Of a stretch of 64,000 nt of DNA, positions 8,453 through 17,858 are shown piece after piece. The notes beneath the pieces are model-generated. The model was not told the origin of the DNA. It saw only the letters and a program-made list of their open reading frames with translations, and ran no database searches. The stretch spans positions 213,714-277,713 of the forward strand of contig DAIPMW010000004.1 of NCBI GenBank assembly GCA_036768475.1, in the 5' to 3' direction. Each line of letters opens with the position of its first letter. Within the stretch, counting starts at the first letter, position 1. This stretch comes from JAEUMD01 sp036768475 (lineage in GTDB: Bacteria > Pseudomonadota > Alphaproteobacteria > Rhizobiales > Hyphomicrobiaceae). The translations under genes and the position numbers were made by a program.

Positions 8453-9130
8453 TCGCTCAATCCGGCGCTTTTTTCGGTGCCATGCCCAGCCGTTCCGTTG
8501 GGCAGGTCCAGTGGGGTTGCGCTGGATCGTGCGCACGCTCTATGTGAATGAGCAAATTTGGTTGGGATGGCGTCGCTTTCTGCGATGCCATTTTCATTTT
8601 TGCGACCTTTTCAGAAACAAAGAGCGCCCGCGCCGGTCACAGCGCGGGCGCAGCCGGCATCCCGGAAAATGGCCGCTGGCGCCCGGGGGAAATGCGCGCG
8701 CAGCCTCGGGGCGGCTCGGAGCGGGGGTGGGCCGCTCCTTGGGGGTCTGATCGAACAAGCCGGCCGAGGGAGGGGCAGCGTACGGCTTGGATCAGACGGT
8801 CGGCGGAGACCGCCGTTTTCGGAGTGAGACCTCCTTTCCTCGTGTGAACGATGCCGCCAACGACGGTCTCTATTTCGATGCGGATCTGTTCACGCCCAAA
8901 CTCTGCTCTCGCGGGTTGCGAGGTCGGGCCGCGTGGCCCGTACAACCTGTTCGTCGTTGCAAGGTCGGAGCGGGTTCAATTCGGTTTTGGATAATTCTGC
9001 GGATTGTGGGGAACGTCGCCCATCGTGCGGCTGCGGCGCAGCGCTGCCTATCGGGTCGCTGGGGGCGCTTGGGGATTCGCGCAAGCCTGTTTCGGGATCG
9101 GTCGGGGTTCGGAGCTGACGTTATGGTGCC
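8453..9130. other. Non-coding GC-rich region, no supportable gene
   Basis: About 680 bases lie between the H-NS-like gene and a minus-strand membrane-protein gene. Six-frame reading gives only low-complexity Arg/Gly-rich peptides. The part from about 8600 to 8830 is extremely GC-rich and has several inverted repeats, including CGGCGG/CCGCCG at 8801-8815 followed by TTTT. A structured RNA is possible, but I could not match it to RNase P, 6S, SRP or tmRNA. Confidence 0.4.
8610..8651 (-). terminator. Probable terminator on the minus strand
   Basis: A perfect 10-base GC stem (GCGCCCGCGC at 8624-8633 with GCGCGGGCGC at 8642-8651) is followed on the minus strand by TCTTTGTTT. It could end the transcript of the 9131-9382 gene or of an unrecognised RNA in between. 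Confidence 0.5.
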
Positions 9131-9382
9131 TCAATGAGGCGTGGCGAGCCAGCCGACGATGTGCTGCCAGATGAGAAGCAATACGGCATCGGCTGCGGCA
9201 AGGCCGACGAAACTCCACGTCACAACGAAGCGGGCTTCATCGGTCAGAGGTGCGCCTAAGCTGGTGTGATTGAGGAGTGCCGCAAATCCGATGGCCGCCA
9301 GCGCTGCCAGCGCATAAGCCGTTTCCGTGGCTTGACGAGCGCGGTGGTGCTTCGCAGTAAGCTCATAAGAGGACTGGGACAC
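9131..9382 (-). CDS. Small two-helix membrane protein, unknown function
   Basis: This 83-residue protein begins with GTG. It has a short polar N-terminus (SQSSYELTAKHHRARQATET) and two hydrophobic helices (about residues 22-37 and 54-76) with an acidic loop between. The start at 9382 is chosen because GAAGG lies 7 bases upstream. The longer frame to 9484 adds an Arg/Ser-rich stretch without conserved character. I do not recognise the family. Confidence 0.55.
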   Translation of the reverse strand: MSQSSYELTAKHHRARQATETAYALAALAAIGFAALLNHTSLGAPLTDEARFVVTWSFVGLAAADAVLLLIWQHIVGWLATPH

Positions 9383-9535
9383 GGACGAACCTTCGACAAA
9401 CCTCAACCGGGACCGGTGGGACAGCGCTGCCGGCTGCCTCGCAGAGCAAGAAACGGGATGCGGCAATGCCTTCTGCGATCGCATCCGTTCTCAACTGCAA
9501 GATTAGCAAACTCGGATCGGGAATGAAGCGCAATT

Positions 9536-10858
9536 TTACCGATTGGTAACCACGACCAGTTCGGCAAGCTTTCGTTTGATTCGCTCCTCGTCCTGCGCAA
9601 AGCCTGCGTCGATCCACCAGCGCTCGAATTCCTTCATGACCGCGCTGACGCGTGGCCCCGGCGGGACGCCGTGTGCGATGACATCGCGACCGGTGATCGG
9701 CAGCGAGGGTGGCGACCAGGCGGCTGCCAACGCAAGCATGGCAGTGAAGGCCTCGGATGGCTGGCGTCCGGCATGTGATGCTTTGCTGTTATTCGCTGCG
9801 TCGTGGCGTGCCCAGGCAAGCGCGATGCCGTCGCAGACCGCCGCATTGCCGTGGCGGTAGATGAGCTCGCGCAGGGTTGTTGTGCACACCTCAGGAGTGA
9901 TCGAGTGCGCCGTCGTTGCGGCTTGGGCGATGCGTTCGGCTTCGGCGTTGGACAGCCTGAGGCGTTGCTTCAGGTCAGCGACGTCGCTAGGCACTTTGAC
10001 GGCGAGTGAAGCCAACCGCAGAACCGTATCATCAGGAGGCTCGTGCTCTGTGCGGGTCTCTGTGCGCGCGGCCGCGTTGGCCACCAGCGCCGCCAGGGTG
10101 GCAACATTGCCGGTGGTGCCGATAAGGTCGCGAATGAAACCATGTTCGGCCATGCGCTCGATCACAGGGATGCAGGCCGGTGCCTCCAGCAGGCGAAGGA
10201 ATTCATGGTGGATGCGTTCGGCCGACAGACGCCGCAATCCTGCGCGCTCGTCGATGCAGGCGGCAAGGCCACTCGCGTCGAGCGCACCACCGGCATATTT
10301 CGCGGAGAAGCGGAAGAAACGCAGGATGCGCAAATAATCTTCGCGAATGCGTGCGTGCGCATCGCCGATGAAACGAACCTGCCGCTTGGCGATGTCGGCA
10401 AGACCGCCGACCGGATCGAGCAGGACACCATTGCGATCGCAGTAGATGGCATTGATTGTGAAGTCGCGCCGCTCGGCATCGGCTTTCCAGTCGCTGGTGT
10501 AGGCGACCGTGGCGCGGCGGCCATCAGTCGATACATCCTGACGCAGCGACGTCACTTCGAAGGGCGTTCCCTCGACAACAATTGTCACCGTGCCGTGCGC
10601 AATACCTGTCGGCACGACCTTGAGACCGGCGTGTCTGGCGGCGGCCATCACAGCTTGCGGCGAAGCATCGACGGCAAGATCGATGTCACTGACCGGTTCT
10701 CCCAGCAACGTGTTGCGGACAGTGCCGCCGACAGCGCGCACGGTGAACCCCGCGTGTTCAAGCGCATCCAAGACACGGCGCGTTGGCTCAGCCGTCAGCC
10801 AACGCGCTGCGGCCAGGACCCGTTCGGGCGGCATTGATTTGGCGTCAGTGTCGGTCAT
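9536..10858 (-). CDS. cca: CCA-adding tRNA nucleotidyltransferase / poly(A) polymerase family
   Basis: This 440-residue class II nucleotidyltransferase completes or repairs the 3'-CCA end of tRNAs, or may act as a poly(A) polymerase. The nucleotide-binding motif GGTVRN is at residues 44-49. The catalytic metal-binding DIDLAVD is at 58-64. The RRDFTINA motif and the ARIREDYLRILRFFRF helix of the neck domain follow. The C-terminal RNA-binding body is all-helical and divergent, as is usual in alphaproteobacteria. It sits upstream of nothing else on its strand; a NUDIX hydrolase gene precedes it by 142 bases, an arrangement common in Hyphomicrobiales. Confidence 0.92.
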   Translation of the reverse strand: MTDTDAKSMPPERVLAAARWLTAEPTRRVLDALEHAGFTVRAVGGTVRNTLLGEPVSDIDLAVDASPQAVMAAARHAGLKVVPTGIAHGTVTIVVEGTPFEVTSLRQDVSTDGRRATVAYTSDWKADAERRDFTINAIYCDRNGVLLDPVGGLADIAKRQVRFIGDAHARIREDYLRILRFFRFSAKYAGGALDASGLAACIDERAGLRRLSAERIHHEFLRLLEAPACIPVIERMAEHGFIRDLIGTTGNVATLAALVANAAARTETRTEHEPPDDTVLRLASLAVKVPSDVADLKQRLRLSNAEAERIAQAATTAHSITPEVCTTTLRELIYRHGNAAVCDGIALAWARHDAANNSKASHAGRQPSEAFTAMLALAAAWSPPSLPITGRDVIAHGVPPGPRVSAVMKEFERWWIDAGFAQDEERIKRKLAELVVVTNR

Positions 10859-11000
10859 CGCAAATGGGAGCCTTTCTCACCGCCATGATAACAGGCATCA
10901 GGCATGGTGCGATTGCTGTCGCCAGGATCGGGGCCGCGGTTGGGCCCGGGCGGGGGCTGACGTCAGCGACGGCCAGCGGCCGCGCATCCCGCCATCGGCC

Positions 11001-11681
11001 TCATGAAGAGAAAAGCCGGTCCCGCATGTTATTAAGTATGCCGGCCGTGGCGCCCCAGATGTAACGGGACTCGTATGTGAACGCATAGAAGTGCCGCTCG
11101 CGACCCAACCAGATGCGGGCGTTCAGCGAGATGTTCTCCGGCGCCATCAGGAATGCGAGTGGAACCTCGAAGATATCGGCCACCTCGTCGGGATTGGGCA
11201 CCGCGGCATGGCGAGGGTCGACGAGGGCGACCAATGGTGCCACCGAATATCCAGTCGACGTGAGGTAGGTGTCGAGGAAGCCCAACGGCTCGATCAGGTC
11301 TGGTGTGAGGGCGACTTCCTCTTGCGCCTCGCGCAATGCCGTTGCGATGGCATTTTTATCATCCTCGTCGATCTTGCCGCCAGGAAAGGAGACCTGTCCG
11401 GCGTGGCTGGCGAGATGAGCGGTGCGCAATGTGAAGAGCACGGTTAGCGGCTCGCGGGCGACGACCGGCACAAGTACGGCGGCAGGGCGCTGCGGGTCCT
11501 TGCGGGCAAGCTCGCGCTCGAGCCCTGGGTTCAAGTCGAAATCGCTGGGCCTTGGCACCGGCATCGGAGCAGGGGCGGTAAGAACACGGGGCGATGGCGC
11601 CGGGGAGAGCCGCGGCAGAACATGCTGGCGGAAGCCCGTCGCGGTGATGAGCGGCTCGATGGTTCGGTTCGCTGATTGCAT
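11001..11681 (-). CDS. NUDIX hydrolase, CoA pyrophosphatase (NudL/NUDT7-like)
   Basis: This 226-residue protein has a NUDIX box from Gly101 to about residue 124, where REAQEEV supplies the Mg-binding glutamates. The preceding GQVSFPGGK is the extended motif of the CoA-diphosphatase subgroup, which splits coenzyme A or acyl-CoA into phosphopantetheine and 3',5'-ADP. The first 45 residues are variable and proline-rich. It lies 142 bases upstream of cca on the same strand, so the two are probably co-transcribed. Family is clear; substrate is inferred. Confidence 0.85.
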   Translation of the reverse strand: MQSANRTIEPLITATGFRQHVLPRLSPAPSPRVLTAPAPMPVPRPSDFDLNPGLERELARKDPQRPAAVLVPVVAREPLTVLFTLRTAHLASHAGQVSFPGGKIDEDDKNAIATALREAQEEVALTPDLIEPLGFLDTYLTSTGYSVAPLVALVDPRHAAVPNPDEVADIFEVPLAFLMAPENISLNARIWLGRERHFYAFTYESRYIWGATAGILNNMRDRLFSS

Positions 11682-12015
11682 GGCAGCGGTTGTAGAGCAG
11701 GTTCAGCCTCGGTGAAACGATTTTGACGACATCTGTCTGTCCCACGATTTCGCCACTCGCCGGGGAGGGAGGGTCGCGAGATCCTGGGCCATGCGCCAAT
11801 CTACAAGAGCCGGTTCGGGCTCGAATGCGATCAGGGCAGGCCCATTATTACAAACCGTGCCCTATTTTTGTGCGATCTTGACCACATAAGACATGAGGCA
11901 CGATGCGCGAGTCATGCACTACATGACAAAGGTGCGGGGGCAACCCGGGATGGCGCGCGCGATGGGAAACGTTAAAGGGCGGACCAGTTCCGGCCACATC
12001 TCCAGGGGCTGAACC
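11682..12015. other. Divergent intergenic region NUDIX / secreted protein gene
   Basis: About 330 bases with no gene. A TTGACC at 11878-11883 resembles a -35 box for the plus-strand gene, but no good -10 follows at the right distance. No repeat or terminator was seen. Confidence 0.35.
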
Positions 12016-13260
12016 TTGAGACGAAACGCGCAGAAGAGATCGCAACTCTTCGGTGGCTTTGCAGCGCTCTTGATGATGGCAGGCGCGATCGCGGTTCCGA
12101 TGGCGCCGGTTACGGCGTTGGCCGATCAATTGCGCAATGAATTTCGCGCAACGCTCATTCCTGAAGAACTGAAGGCGTTCGATGATTATTTCGCGGCGCA
12201 GATCTTCCACGACGCGGCGCTCGACGCCTATTGGAGCCACGTTGACAAGAAAAGGAATCTCAGGCGTGCCAAGCGGCGGCGTAACCTGTCCCTTACCTCC
12301 GACGATTACGTGCAAGAGCAGCCGCCGGTCTATCAGGGACCTTCGTTGTCAAAATCGTTGGCGCGCCGCTGGTGGCTGTTCAGGGAACAGCGCGCACAGA
12401 AGAAGCCCGAGGAACCGCGCGAGCAGTTGCCATCCGTTTCAGACTTTCTGAATAGTGCACGCGAGCACTACGGATTTGTGCCGGACCGCGTGAGCGAACA
12501 CGTGTTCAAGGAACGCTATGCGCGCGAGGCATTGGCGCTGGGTCTCAGTGGCGATCAAGTGGTGCGAGTTTATGCGCTGGAAACAAGCGGGCTCGGAACC
12601 GCCGACATGCAAGCCGGCATTCATCCCATCACGAAGAAGGGCGAGCCGATCTCCACGGCGATGGGTTACGCGCAGCTCCTGGCTGCGAACTCGATCAATG
12701 AGCTGTCCAAGCATGGCAACGAGTTCGTCGCGCGGCTCAGAGAGATGGCAAAGCGCAGTGCGCCGGGATCGGAGCGGCAGCGTACGCTCACCACGAAAGC
12801 TGTGGCGCTGGCACGCATGACACGCAAGGCCCGCTCAATTCCCTACAAGTGGTCTCGCCATGTCGCGTTTTCCAAGACCAGCATCGGGCGCGGCATACAT
12901 GCCATCAATCTGGACGGCGACATTGGTCCTTGGCTGCAGGTTATCAAGCTCAAGGGTCTGAGGATTACGGCGCAGAAAGCTGGCTATGAGAGGCTTAAGG
13001 GCGCCGAGATCGAGTTGATGAACCTTGCGGGGCCTGGCACCGGCCTGGAGATGATGACGCCCGCCGGTTTGAAAGCGCCCAGCACCAACTTCTTCTCGCG
13101 GGCCGCCTACTATCGCAACACCATTGTTCGTGGGAAAAACTCAGCAGAGTTGCTCGCGGCGCTCGACAAGCGCATGGATGAAAATCTCAAGAACGCAGGT
13201 GCGGTCGAGTTTCTCGAAATCTTCGCGCGACTCGAAAGGGAACGGCGGGCAGGTCAGTGA
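12016..13260 (+). CDS. Secreted protein with lytic-transglycosylase-like core
   Basis: This 414-residue protein has an N-terminal signal peptide (about residues 14-36, ending ALA) and a highly basic, Arg-rich segment at about 75-95. The region near residues 185-225 reads YALETSGLG, then TAMGYAQLL. This resembles the catalytic Glu and the AMGxxQL motif of SLT-type lytic transglycosylases, with Glu189 the candidate acid. I infer peptidoglycan cleavage or binding but am not sure. The start is a TTG at 12016 with AGGGG 7 bases upstream. No ATG gives a complete signal peptide. It converges with the next gene (37 bases). Confidence 0.7.
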   Translation: MRRNAQKRSQLFGGFAALLMMAGAIAVPMAPVTALADQLRNEFRATLIPEELKAFDDYFAAQIFHDAALDAYWSHVDKKRNLRRAKRRRNLSLTSDDYVQEQPPVYQGPSLSKSLARRWWLFREQRAQKKPEEPREQLPSVSDFLNSAREHYGFVPDRVSEHVFKERYAREALALGLSGDQVVRVYALETSGLGTADMQAGIHPITKKGEPISTAMGYAQLLAANSINELSKHGNEFVARLREMAKRSAPGSERQRTLTTKAVALARMTRKARSIPYKWSRHVAFSKTSIGRGIHAINLDGDIGPWLQVIKLKGLRITAQKAGYERLKGAEIELMNLAGPGTGLEMMTPAGLKAPSTNFFSRAAYYRNTIVRGKNSAELLAALDKRMDENLKNAGAVEFLEIFARLERERRAGQ

Positions 13261-13297
13261 ATGCCTCCGAAGCGAACGCTCGCAAGCGCGAGGCATG

Positions 13298-13819
13298 TCA
13301 GCGCACGCCAAGTGGATTGAGGAAGAGCTGCTCGATTTTCTTGTTGGACTGCGCCGTATCCGATTGTGACCTGGGGCGGCGCGTGGCGGTGGGGCGCGCA
13401 ATGGGGGAAGGCTGTGCGTCGAGCGTGTCGGTTTCGGGGTTGGAGAACCCACCAATTCGTCCCGAAAGGCCGGGGCTGGCGTCAGGATCGTGCCGCACGG
13501 GCACGGCGTGATCCAGTGAGGATGTGTCGATCGGAGGTGCTTCGGTGGCGCTACGGAGCAGGGGGCCGGACGGCAGCGCGACCGTGGGTGGCGGAGTAGC
13601 CGGTGCGGATTCCATCGTCGTGAGCACAGCAGGCTCGGCGCCCGCAGTGCCGGGCGCTGTCTGGTTTGGCGTATCAGGTGGCAAAATGCGTTCTGCCTTG
13701 ATCCGTTCGGGCGCAGACGGTGGATCGGGCTGCAAGTAGTGTACGGCCATGGCAGAGCCGACGGCGATCACGAAAAGCGTCGAGAACAATCGAAAACGCG
13801 TCATTCCAAGATCCGACAT
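13298..13819 (-). CDS. Hypothetical membrane-anchored protein, proline-rich
   Basis: This 173-residue protein begins MSDLGMTRFRLFSTLFVIAV. A single N-terminal membrane anchor (about residues 8-25) is followed by a disordered Pro/Ala/Ser-rich periplasmic tail with no domain I recognise. It ends in a short conserved-looking helix (NKKIEQLFLNPLGVR). The start at 13819 is supported by AGGA 5 bases upstream; a frame extension to 13858 lacks a site. No function can be assigned. Confidence 0.6.
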   Translation of the reverse strand: MSDLGMTRFRLFSTLFVIAVGSAMAVHYLQPDPPSAPERIKAERILPPDTPNQTAPGTAGAEPAVLTTMESAPATPPPTVALPSGPLLRSATEAPPIDTSSLDHAVPVRHDPDASPGLSGRIGGFSNPETDTLDAQPSPIARPTATRRPRSQSDTAQSNKKIEQLFLNPLGVR

Positions 13820-14048
13820 GTATTTCCTGCCGACCCAGGTCGGCGCGGCGCACATCAAATGATGATCCGTGCAAGAATCCGACCGTTCGGCGATTTTGAA
13901 AACCGAGCTGATCGGACAGCATTAATGATTCGTCAACGCGAAAGGCCGCGGACCGTTGCATGGTGCGTCTTTCTTGCCAGGAAGGACCCTGGACGGTGCC
14001 CGGCGGACCTCCATATATCGTGCATAACCGGGTTGACGAGCATAAATC

Positions 14049-15410
14049 ATGAGCAATGAGGATAACCGATTTTCAGCCAGAGCGGCGCGCTACGTAAAAG
14101 TTGGCACGAACGTGGGCGCCGTGGGGCTCCGCGTGGCGGGGGAGCGGCTGCTCGGCCGGCCTCATGACCGATCGAAGGCGGCTGCGGATCTTGCCGCGGC
14201 ATTGGGCGGGCTCAAAGGGCCGTTGATGAAGGTGGCCCAGCTCCTGTCGACGATTCCAGAAGCGCTGCCAAAGGAATACGCGCGGGAGTTGTCGCAATTG
14301 CAGAGCGCCGCACCGCCGATGGGGCCGGCGTTCGTGCGGCGGCGGATGCAGGCTGAGCTGGGCGCCGATTGGCGCAGCAACTTCAAGGAATTTGCAGAGC
14401 GCTCAAGTGCGTCGGCGTCGCTGGGACAGGTACACAAGGCGATGACCCACGATGGGCGGTTGCTGGCGTGCAAGCTGCAATACCCCGATATGCAATCGGC
14501 GGTGGAGGCTGATCTCAATCAGCTTCGGCTTGTGTTCCAGATCCACGCACGCATGGACCCCGGTGTGGACACGCGCGAGATCATCAAAGAGATCTCGGCA
14601 CGTCTGCGCGAGGAGCTGGACTACGACCTGGAGGCGCGACACACGCGGCTTTATGCGTCGATATTCGCCGATGATCCGTTGATACGCGTGCCTGACGTGG
14701 TGGCAGAGCTGTCGACCAAGCGGCTGCTTACGATGACGTGGTGCGAGGGGACGCCGCTGTTGCATTACAAGGAGCATCCCCTTGAGGATCGCAACGCCAT
14801 AGCGCGAGCGATGTTCCGGGCGTGGTGGCATCCGTTCAGCCATTTCGGCGTGATCCACGGCGATCCGCATCTCGGCAACTACACGATCTTCGAGGAAGAC
14901 GGGCGCCCGGCGGGGATCAACCTGCTCGATTATGGATGCATCCGGACTTTCCCGGTCAGCTTCGTGGAGGGCGTCGTGGAGCTATACCGGGGGTTGCTGG
15001 CGGACGATCGCGCGCGGGTTGTGGCGGCCTACGAAAGGTGGGGATTCCGCGGCCTCACCAACGAGTTGATCGATGGGCTGACGATCTGGGCACGCTTCAT
15101 CTACGGGCCGCTGCTCGACGATCGCGAGCGGACCATTGCTGAAGGAACCACACCTGGCGAGTACGGCCGGAAAGAAGCGTTTTCCGTGCACAAGATCCTG
15201 AAGGAAAAGGGTCCGGTGATGGTGCCGCGCGAGTTCGTGTTCATGGACCGCGCGGCGATCGGGCTCGGCGGCGTGTTCTTACATCTGGCGGCCAAGCTCA
15301 ATTGGTTCCGACTGTTCAACGAGACGATCGAGGATTTCGATGCGATGCGCTTGTCCGAGCGCCAGCGCGAGGCGTTCGCGAAGGCGGGCGTGCCGCCGCC
15401 GCAGGCTTGA
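14049..15410 (+). CDS. ABC1/UbiB-family atypical kinase (AarF/COQ8-like)
   Basis: This 453-residue protein belongs to the UbiB/COQ8 protein-kinase-like family, linked to ubiquinone synthesis. The N-terminal signature that is KxGQ in classical members reads KVAQLLSTIPEALP here, about residues 61-75. The invariant Lys lies in LACKLQYP, the catalytic loop is HGDPHLGNY, and the metal-binding DFG is DYG in LLDYGCIR. No C-terminal membrane helices like those of E. coli UbiB are evident. The Ala-for-Gly change has, to my memory, been seen in other alphaproteobacterial members, so it is probably a subfamily trait. The precise substrate is unknown. Confidence 0.88.
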   Translation: MSNEDNRFSARAARYVKVGTNVGAVGLRVAGERLLGRPHDRSKAAADLAAALGGLKGPLMKVAQLLSTIPEALPKEYARELSQLQSAAPPMGPAFVRRRMQAELGADWRSNFKEFAERSSASASLGQVHKAMTHDGRLLACKLQYPDMQSAVEADLNQLRLVFQIHARMDPGVDTREIIKEISARLREELDYDLEARHTRLYASIFADDPLIRVPDVVAELSTKRLLTMTWCEGTPLLHYKEHPLEDRNAIARAMFRAWWHPFSHFGVIHGDPHLGNYTIFEEDGRPAGINLLDYGCIRTFPVSFVEGVVELYRGLLADDRARVVAAYERWGFRGLTNELIDGLTIWARFIYGPLLDDRERTIAEGTTPGEYGRKEAFSVHKILKEKGPVMVPREFVFMDRAAIGLGGVFLHLAAKLNWFRLFNETIEDFDAMRLSERQREAFAKAGVPPPQA

Positions 15411-15422
15411 GCGCGTAAAGGC

Positions 15423-16124
15423 TCAGCGTGCATCTGCCCGCAGGGGCTTGTCGACATCGGACGCATCCTTGGCGTCCTTGCCATAGCGTGCCTTGCAGGT
15501 CTTATGAATGAACTTGTTGATTTCCTTAACGGTGGCGCTGTGAAACAGGCCGACGTTGTCGGCGAGCTTCGATGCCGTCCAGACGAGGGTTTTCAGGCCG
15601 CTGTCGCCGCGCACGTCCTCGATATTTATCCAGACCTTGTAGGCGCGTCCGTTCTTGAACTTGATCTTCGGCGCGGCATCGACCTCCAGCGTGTTGAGCT
15701 TGTTGTCGGCGCCTTCGATCTTACAATCTATGGTCTGGCGATCGAACTGGAACGTATGCTTCTCCTCGTGGAGGGCAGGGACGATCTTGCCGCGCGGAAT
15801 CTCTAGCGCGACCTTGCAGCGGGCGTCGCCAAAGCCCCACGAAAGGGCGTTCTTCTCCCCGTTCTTCTTGATTTTCACGCGGTCCCAAGTCTTGGTCATG
15901 TCACATGCCAGCGGCGGGCCCTTTTCCCTGCCTTCCAGGATAATTTCGCAGAAGCGCCGCTCACAGTCCTCGCGACCGGCTTTCTCGTCGGGCAGCACTT
16001 CGAGCGCTTCGGCCGTCGGCGCCACGGCCAACAGGCCAAGAAGGAGAACAAGCGATCTGCCGCAAATGCCGAGGATCCGTTGGCCGCCGCGCGGCATGGG
16101 CGGGCGAGAGGTGTTGGTGTGCAT
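15423..16124 (-). CDS. Hypothetical secreted cysteine-containing protein
   Basis: This 233-residue protein starts MHTNTSRPPMPRGGQRILGI and has a signal peptide ending near AEA (about residue 40). The mature part has pairs of Cys (CERRFC, ACDM, RCKV, DCKI, TCKAR) suggesting disulfides in the periplasm. No domain is recognised. I placed the start at 16124, where the signal peptide is compact; the open frame extends to 16220. It converges with the UbiB-like gene, 12 bases between stops. Confidence 0.6.
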   Translation of the reverse strand: MHTNTSRPPMPRGGQRILGICGRSLVLLLGLLAVAPTAEALEVLPDEKAGREDCERRFCEIILEGREKGPPLACDMTKTWDRVKIKKNGEKNALSWGFGDARCKVALEIPRGKIVPALHEEKHTFQFDRQTIDCKIEGADNKLNTLEVDAAPKIKFKNGRAYKVWINIEDVRGDSGLKTLVWTASKLADNVGLFHSATVKEINKFIHKTCKARYGKDAKDASDVDKPLRADAR

Positions 16125-16413
16125 CTGGGGGCCCCAAACAGTATTGGTGCAAGCAAGGTGCAAGCTCGGTGGGCAGGGCCATTTCGGCCAGCCATCCCGA
16201 GCGGCTTCGGTCGCACGCAACGGACCCGAAATGGCTCCGCGGATGTACCTTGCACCTCGGTTGCAGTCAGATTGCCGGCGAATCGCTCAAAATTGCGGCG
16301 GACGTGCGTGGTTGTGACCCGCGACATCCTTGTACAACGGTATCAGTTGAAGCGATCGCCCGGTTGGGCTACGAGATTTCAGGCAAAAATCTGACAAAAG
16401 GGGAGGACATCGC

Positions 16414-16557
16414 ATGTCAGTCGATACCACCGGCGGCAACCCGGCTATGGACTACCGCGAGCATCAGCGGACCTATGCAGGGTTTGTGTATATGACCAAG
16501 GTCTTGGTCGCCGCCGTCGTGCTGCTGTTGGCCGGTATGGCGGTATTCCTGCTCTGA
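16414..16557 (+). CDS. aa3-type cytochrome c oxidase subunit IV (small bacterial form)
   Basis: This 47-residue protein begins MSVDTTGGNPAMDYREHQ. A polar N-terminus with the family pattern EHQRTYAGFVYMTK is followed by one transmembrane helix (about residues 30-47). This matches the small subunit IV of alphaproteobacterial aa3 oxidases. GGAGG lies 7 bases before the ATG. It sits 150 bases upstream of pntAA, a placement I know from other Hyphomicrobiales. The gene is short enough to be missed by many gene finders. Confidence 0.85.
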   Translation: MSVDTTGGNPAMDYREHQRTYAGFVYMTKVLVAAVVLLLAGMAVFLL

Positions 16558-16707
16558 GACTTGGCCACGCGGCATGTCTGCGCGCCGTCGGCCGGTTCGC
16601 GAGGGATTGGTTGCGGCAGCAAGGCGGAACCGGCAGGCATGCTCACCCCAAAGATTTGACATATCCGTCGTCGAGCGGATCGGCGACGGACTCAATCGGA
16701 CGCATCC

Positions 16708-17847
16708 ATGCTCACTATAGCTGTCACGGCTGAAAGCGCCGACGAGCCGCGCGTTGCGGTGTCGCCCGACACGGTCAAGAAGCTCACGGCGCTTGGCGCG
16801 ACGGTGAGGGTCGAGAACGGTGCGGGAGCCAGATCCCGTTTCACGGACGAAATGTACAAGGCGCAGGGCGCGGAGATCGCCAGCTCGGCTGGCGCGGCGC
16901 TATCGGGTGCGGACCTTCTTGTGAAGGTACGCCGGCCCGCGCCGGATGAAGTGGCGCAGTTGAAGCCCGGCGCCCTGGTGATCGCCAACCTTGCGCCGCA
17001 CGACGACAAGGTGGGGTTAGAAGCTCTGGCGGCCAAGAACGCGTCACTGTTCGCAATGGAGTTCATGCCGCGCATCACGCGTGCGCAGTCGATGGACGTG
17101 CTGTCCTCGCAGGCGAACCTCGCGGGCTACAAGGCGGTGGTTGACGCTGCCTCGATGTTCGGTCAGGCAATGCCGATGATGACGACGGCGGCCGGTACCG
17201 TGCCCGCAGCGCGGGTGTTCATCATGGGTGTCGGCGTGGCAGGTCTGCAGGCGATTGCGACGGCTAAGCGCCTCGGCGGCATTGTCACCGCCACTGACGT
17301 GCGCCCGGCCACCAAGGAGCAGGTGCAGTCGCTCGGCGGCAAGTTCATTGCCGTGGAGGACGAGGAATTCCGCCAGGCGCAGACGGCCGCGGGGTACGCC
17401 AAGCCGATGAGCCCGGAATACCAGAAGAAGCAGGCCGAACTCGTCGCCAACCACATCAAGTCCCAGGATATCGTTATCACGACGGCATTGATACCGGGGC
17501 GCCCGGCGCCGCGCCTCATCAGCGCGGAGATGGTGCGCTCGATGAAGCCAGGCTCAATCATCGTCGACCTTGCCGCCGAGCGTGGCGGTAACTGCGAGCT
17601 GACCAAGCCCGGCGAGACGATAGAAGCGGATGGCGTCACAATATTCGGTCCGCTCAACTATTCGGGCCGGCTCGCCTTCAACGCGTCCAACCTGTATGCG
17701 CGCAACCTGTTGTCGTTCATCGAGACGCTGATCGACAAGAAGGAGAAGATACTGGCGATCAACTGGGACGATGAGATCGTCAAAGGGACGCTGGTCGCCA
17801 AGGACGGCAAGATCGTTCACCCCAACCTGACCCAGCCTGCCGCGTGA
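16708..17847 (+). CDS. pntAA: NAD(P) transhydrogenase subunit alpha part 1 (NAD-binding domain I)
   Basis: This 379-residue protein is domain I of proton-translocating transhydrogenase, the cytoplasmic NAD(H)-binding part. It starts MLTIAVTAESADEPRVAVSP and contains the alanine-dehydrogenase-like fold. The nucleotide-binding turn VFIMGVGVAGLQAIATAKRLG and the RPATKEQVQSLGGKF stretch are clear. The complex uses proton motive force to make NADPH from NADH. The gene is split from part 2, as in Rhodospirillum-type systems. Its stop overlaps a GTG of the following frame. TTGACA at 16656-16661 may be a -35 box. Confidence 0.95.
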   Translation: MLTIAVTAESADEPRVAVSPDTVKKLTALGATVRVENGAGARSRFTDEMYKAQGAEIASSAGAALSGADLLVKVRRPAPDEVAQLKPGALVIANLAPHDDKVGLEALAAKNASLFAMEFMPRITRAQSMDVLSSQANLAGYKAVVDAASMFGQAMPMMTTAAGTVPAARVFIMGVGVAGLQAIATAKRLGGIVTATDVRPATKEQVQSLGGKFIAVEDEEFRQAQTAAGYAKPMSPEYQKKQAELVANHIKSQDIVITTALIPGRPAPRLISAEMVRSMKPGSIIVDLAAERGGNCELTKPGETIEADGVTIFGPLNYSGRLAFNASNLYARNLLSFIETLIDKKEKILAINWDDEIVKGTLVAKDGKIVHPNLTQPAA

Positions 17848-17858
17848 AGGAGACACCC

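Noticed and set aside
8815..8850. GAGGAAAGGAGG on the minus strand, resembling the RNase P RNA start motif GAGGAAAGTCC
   Set aside because: The following bases diverge and the other conserved regions of RNase P RNA were not found.
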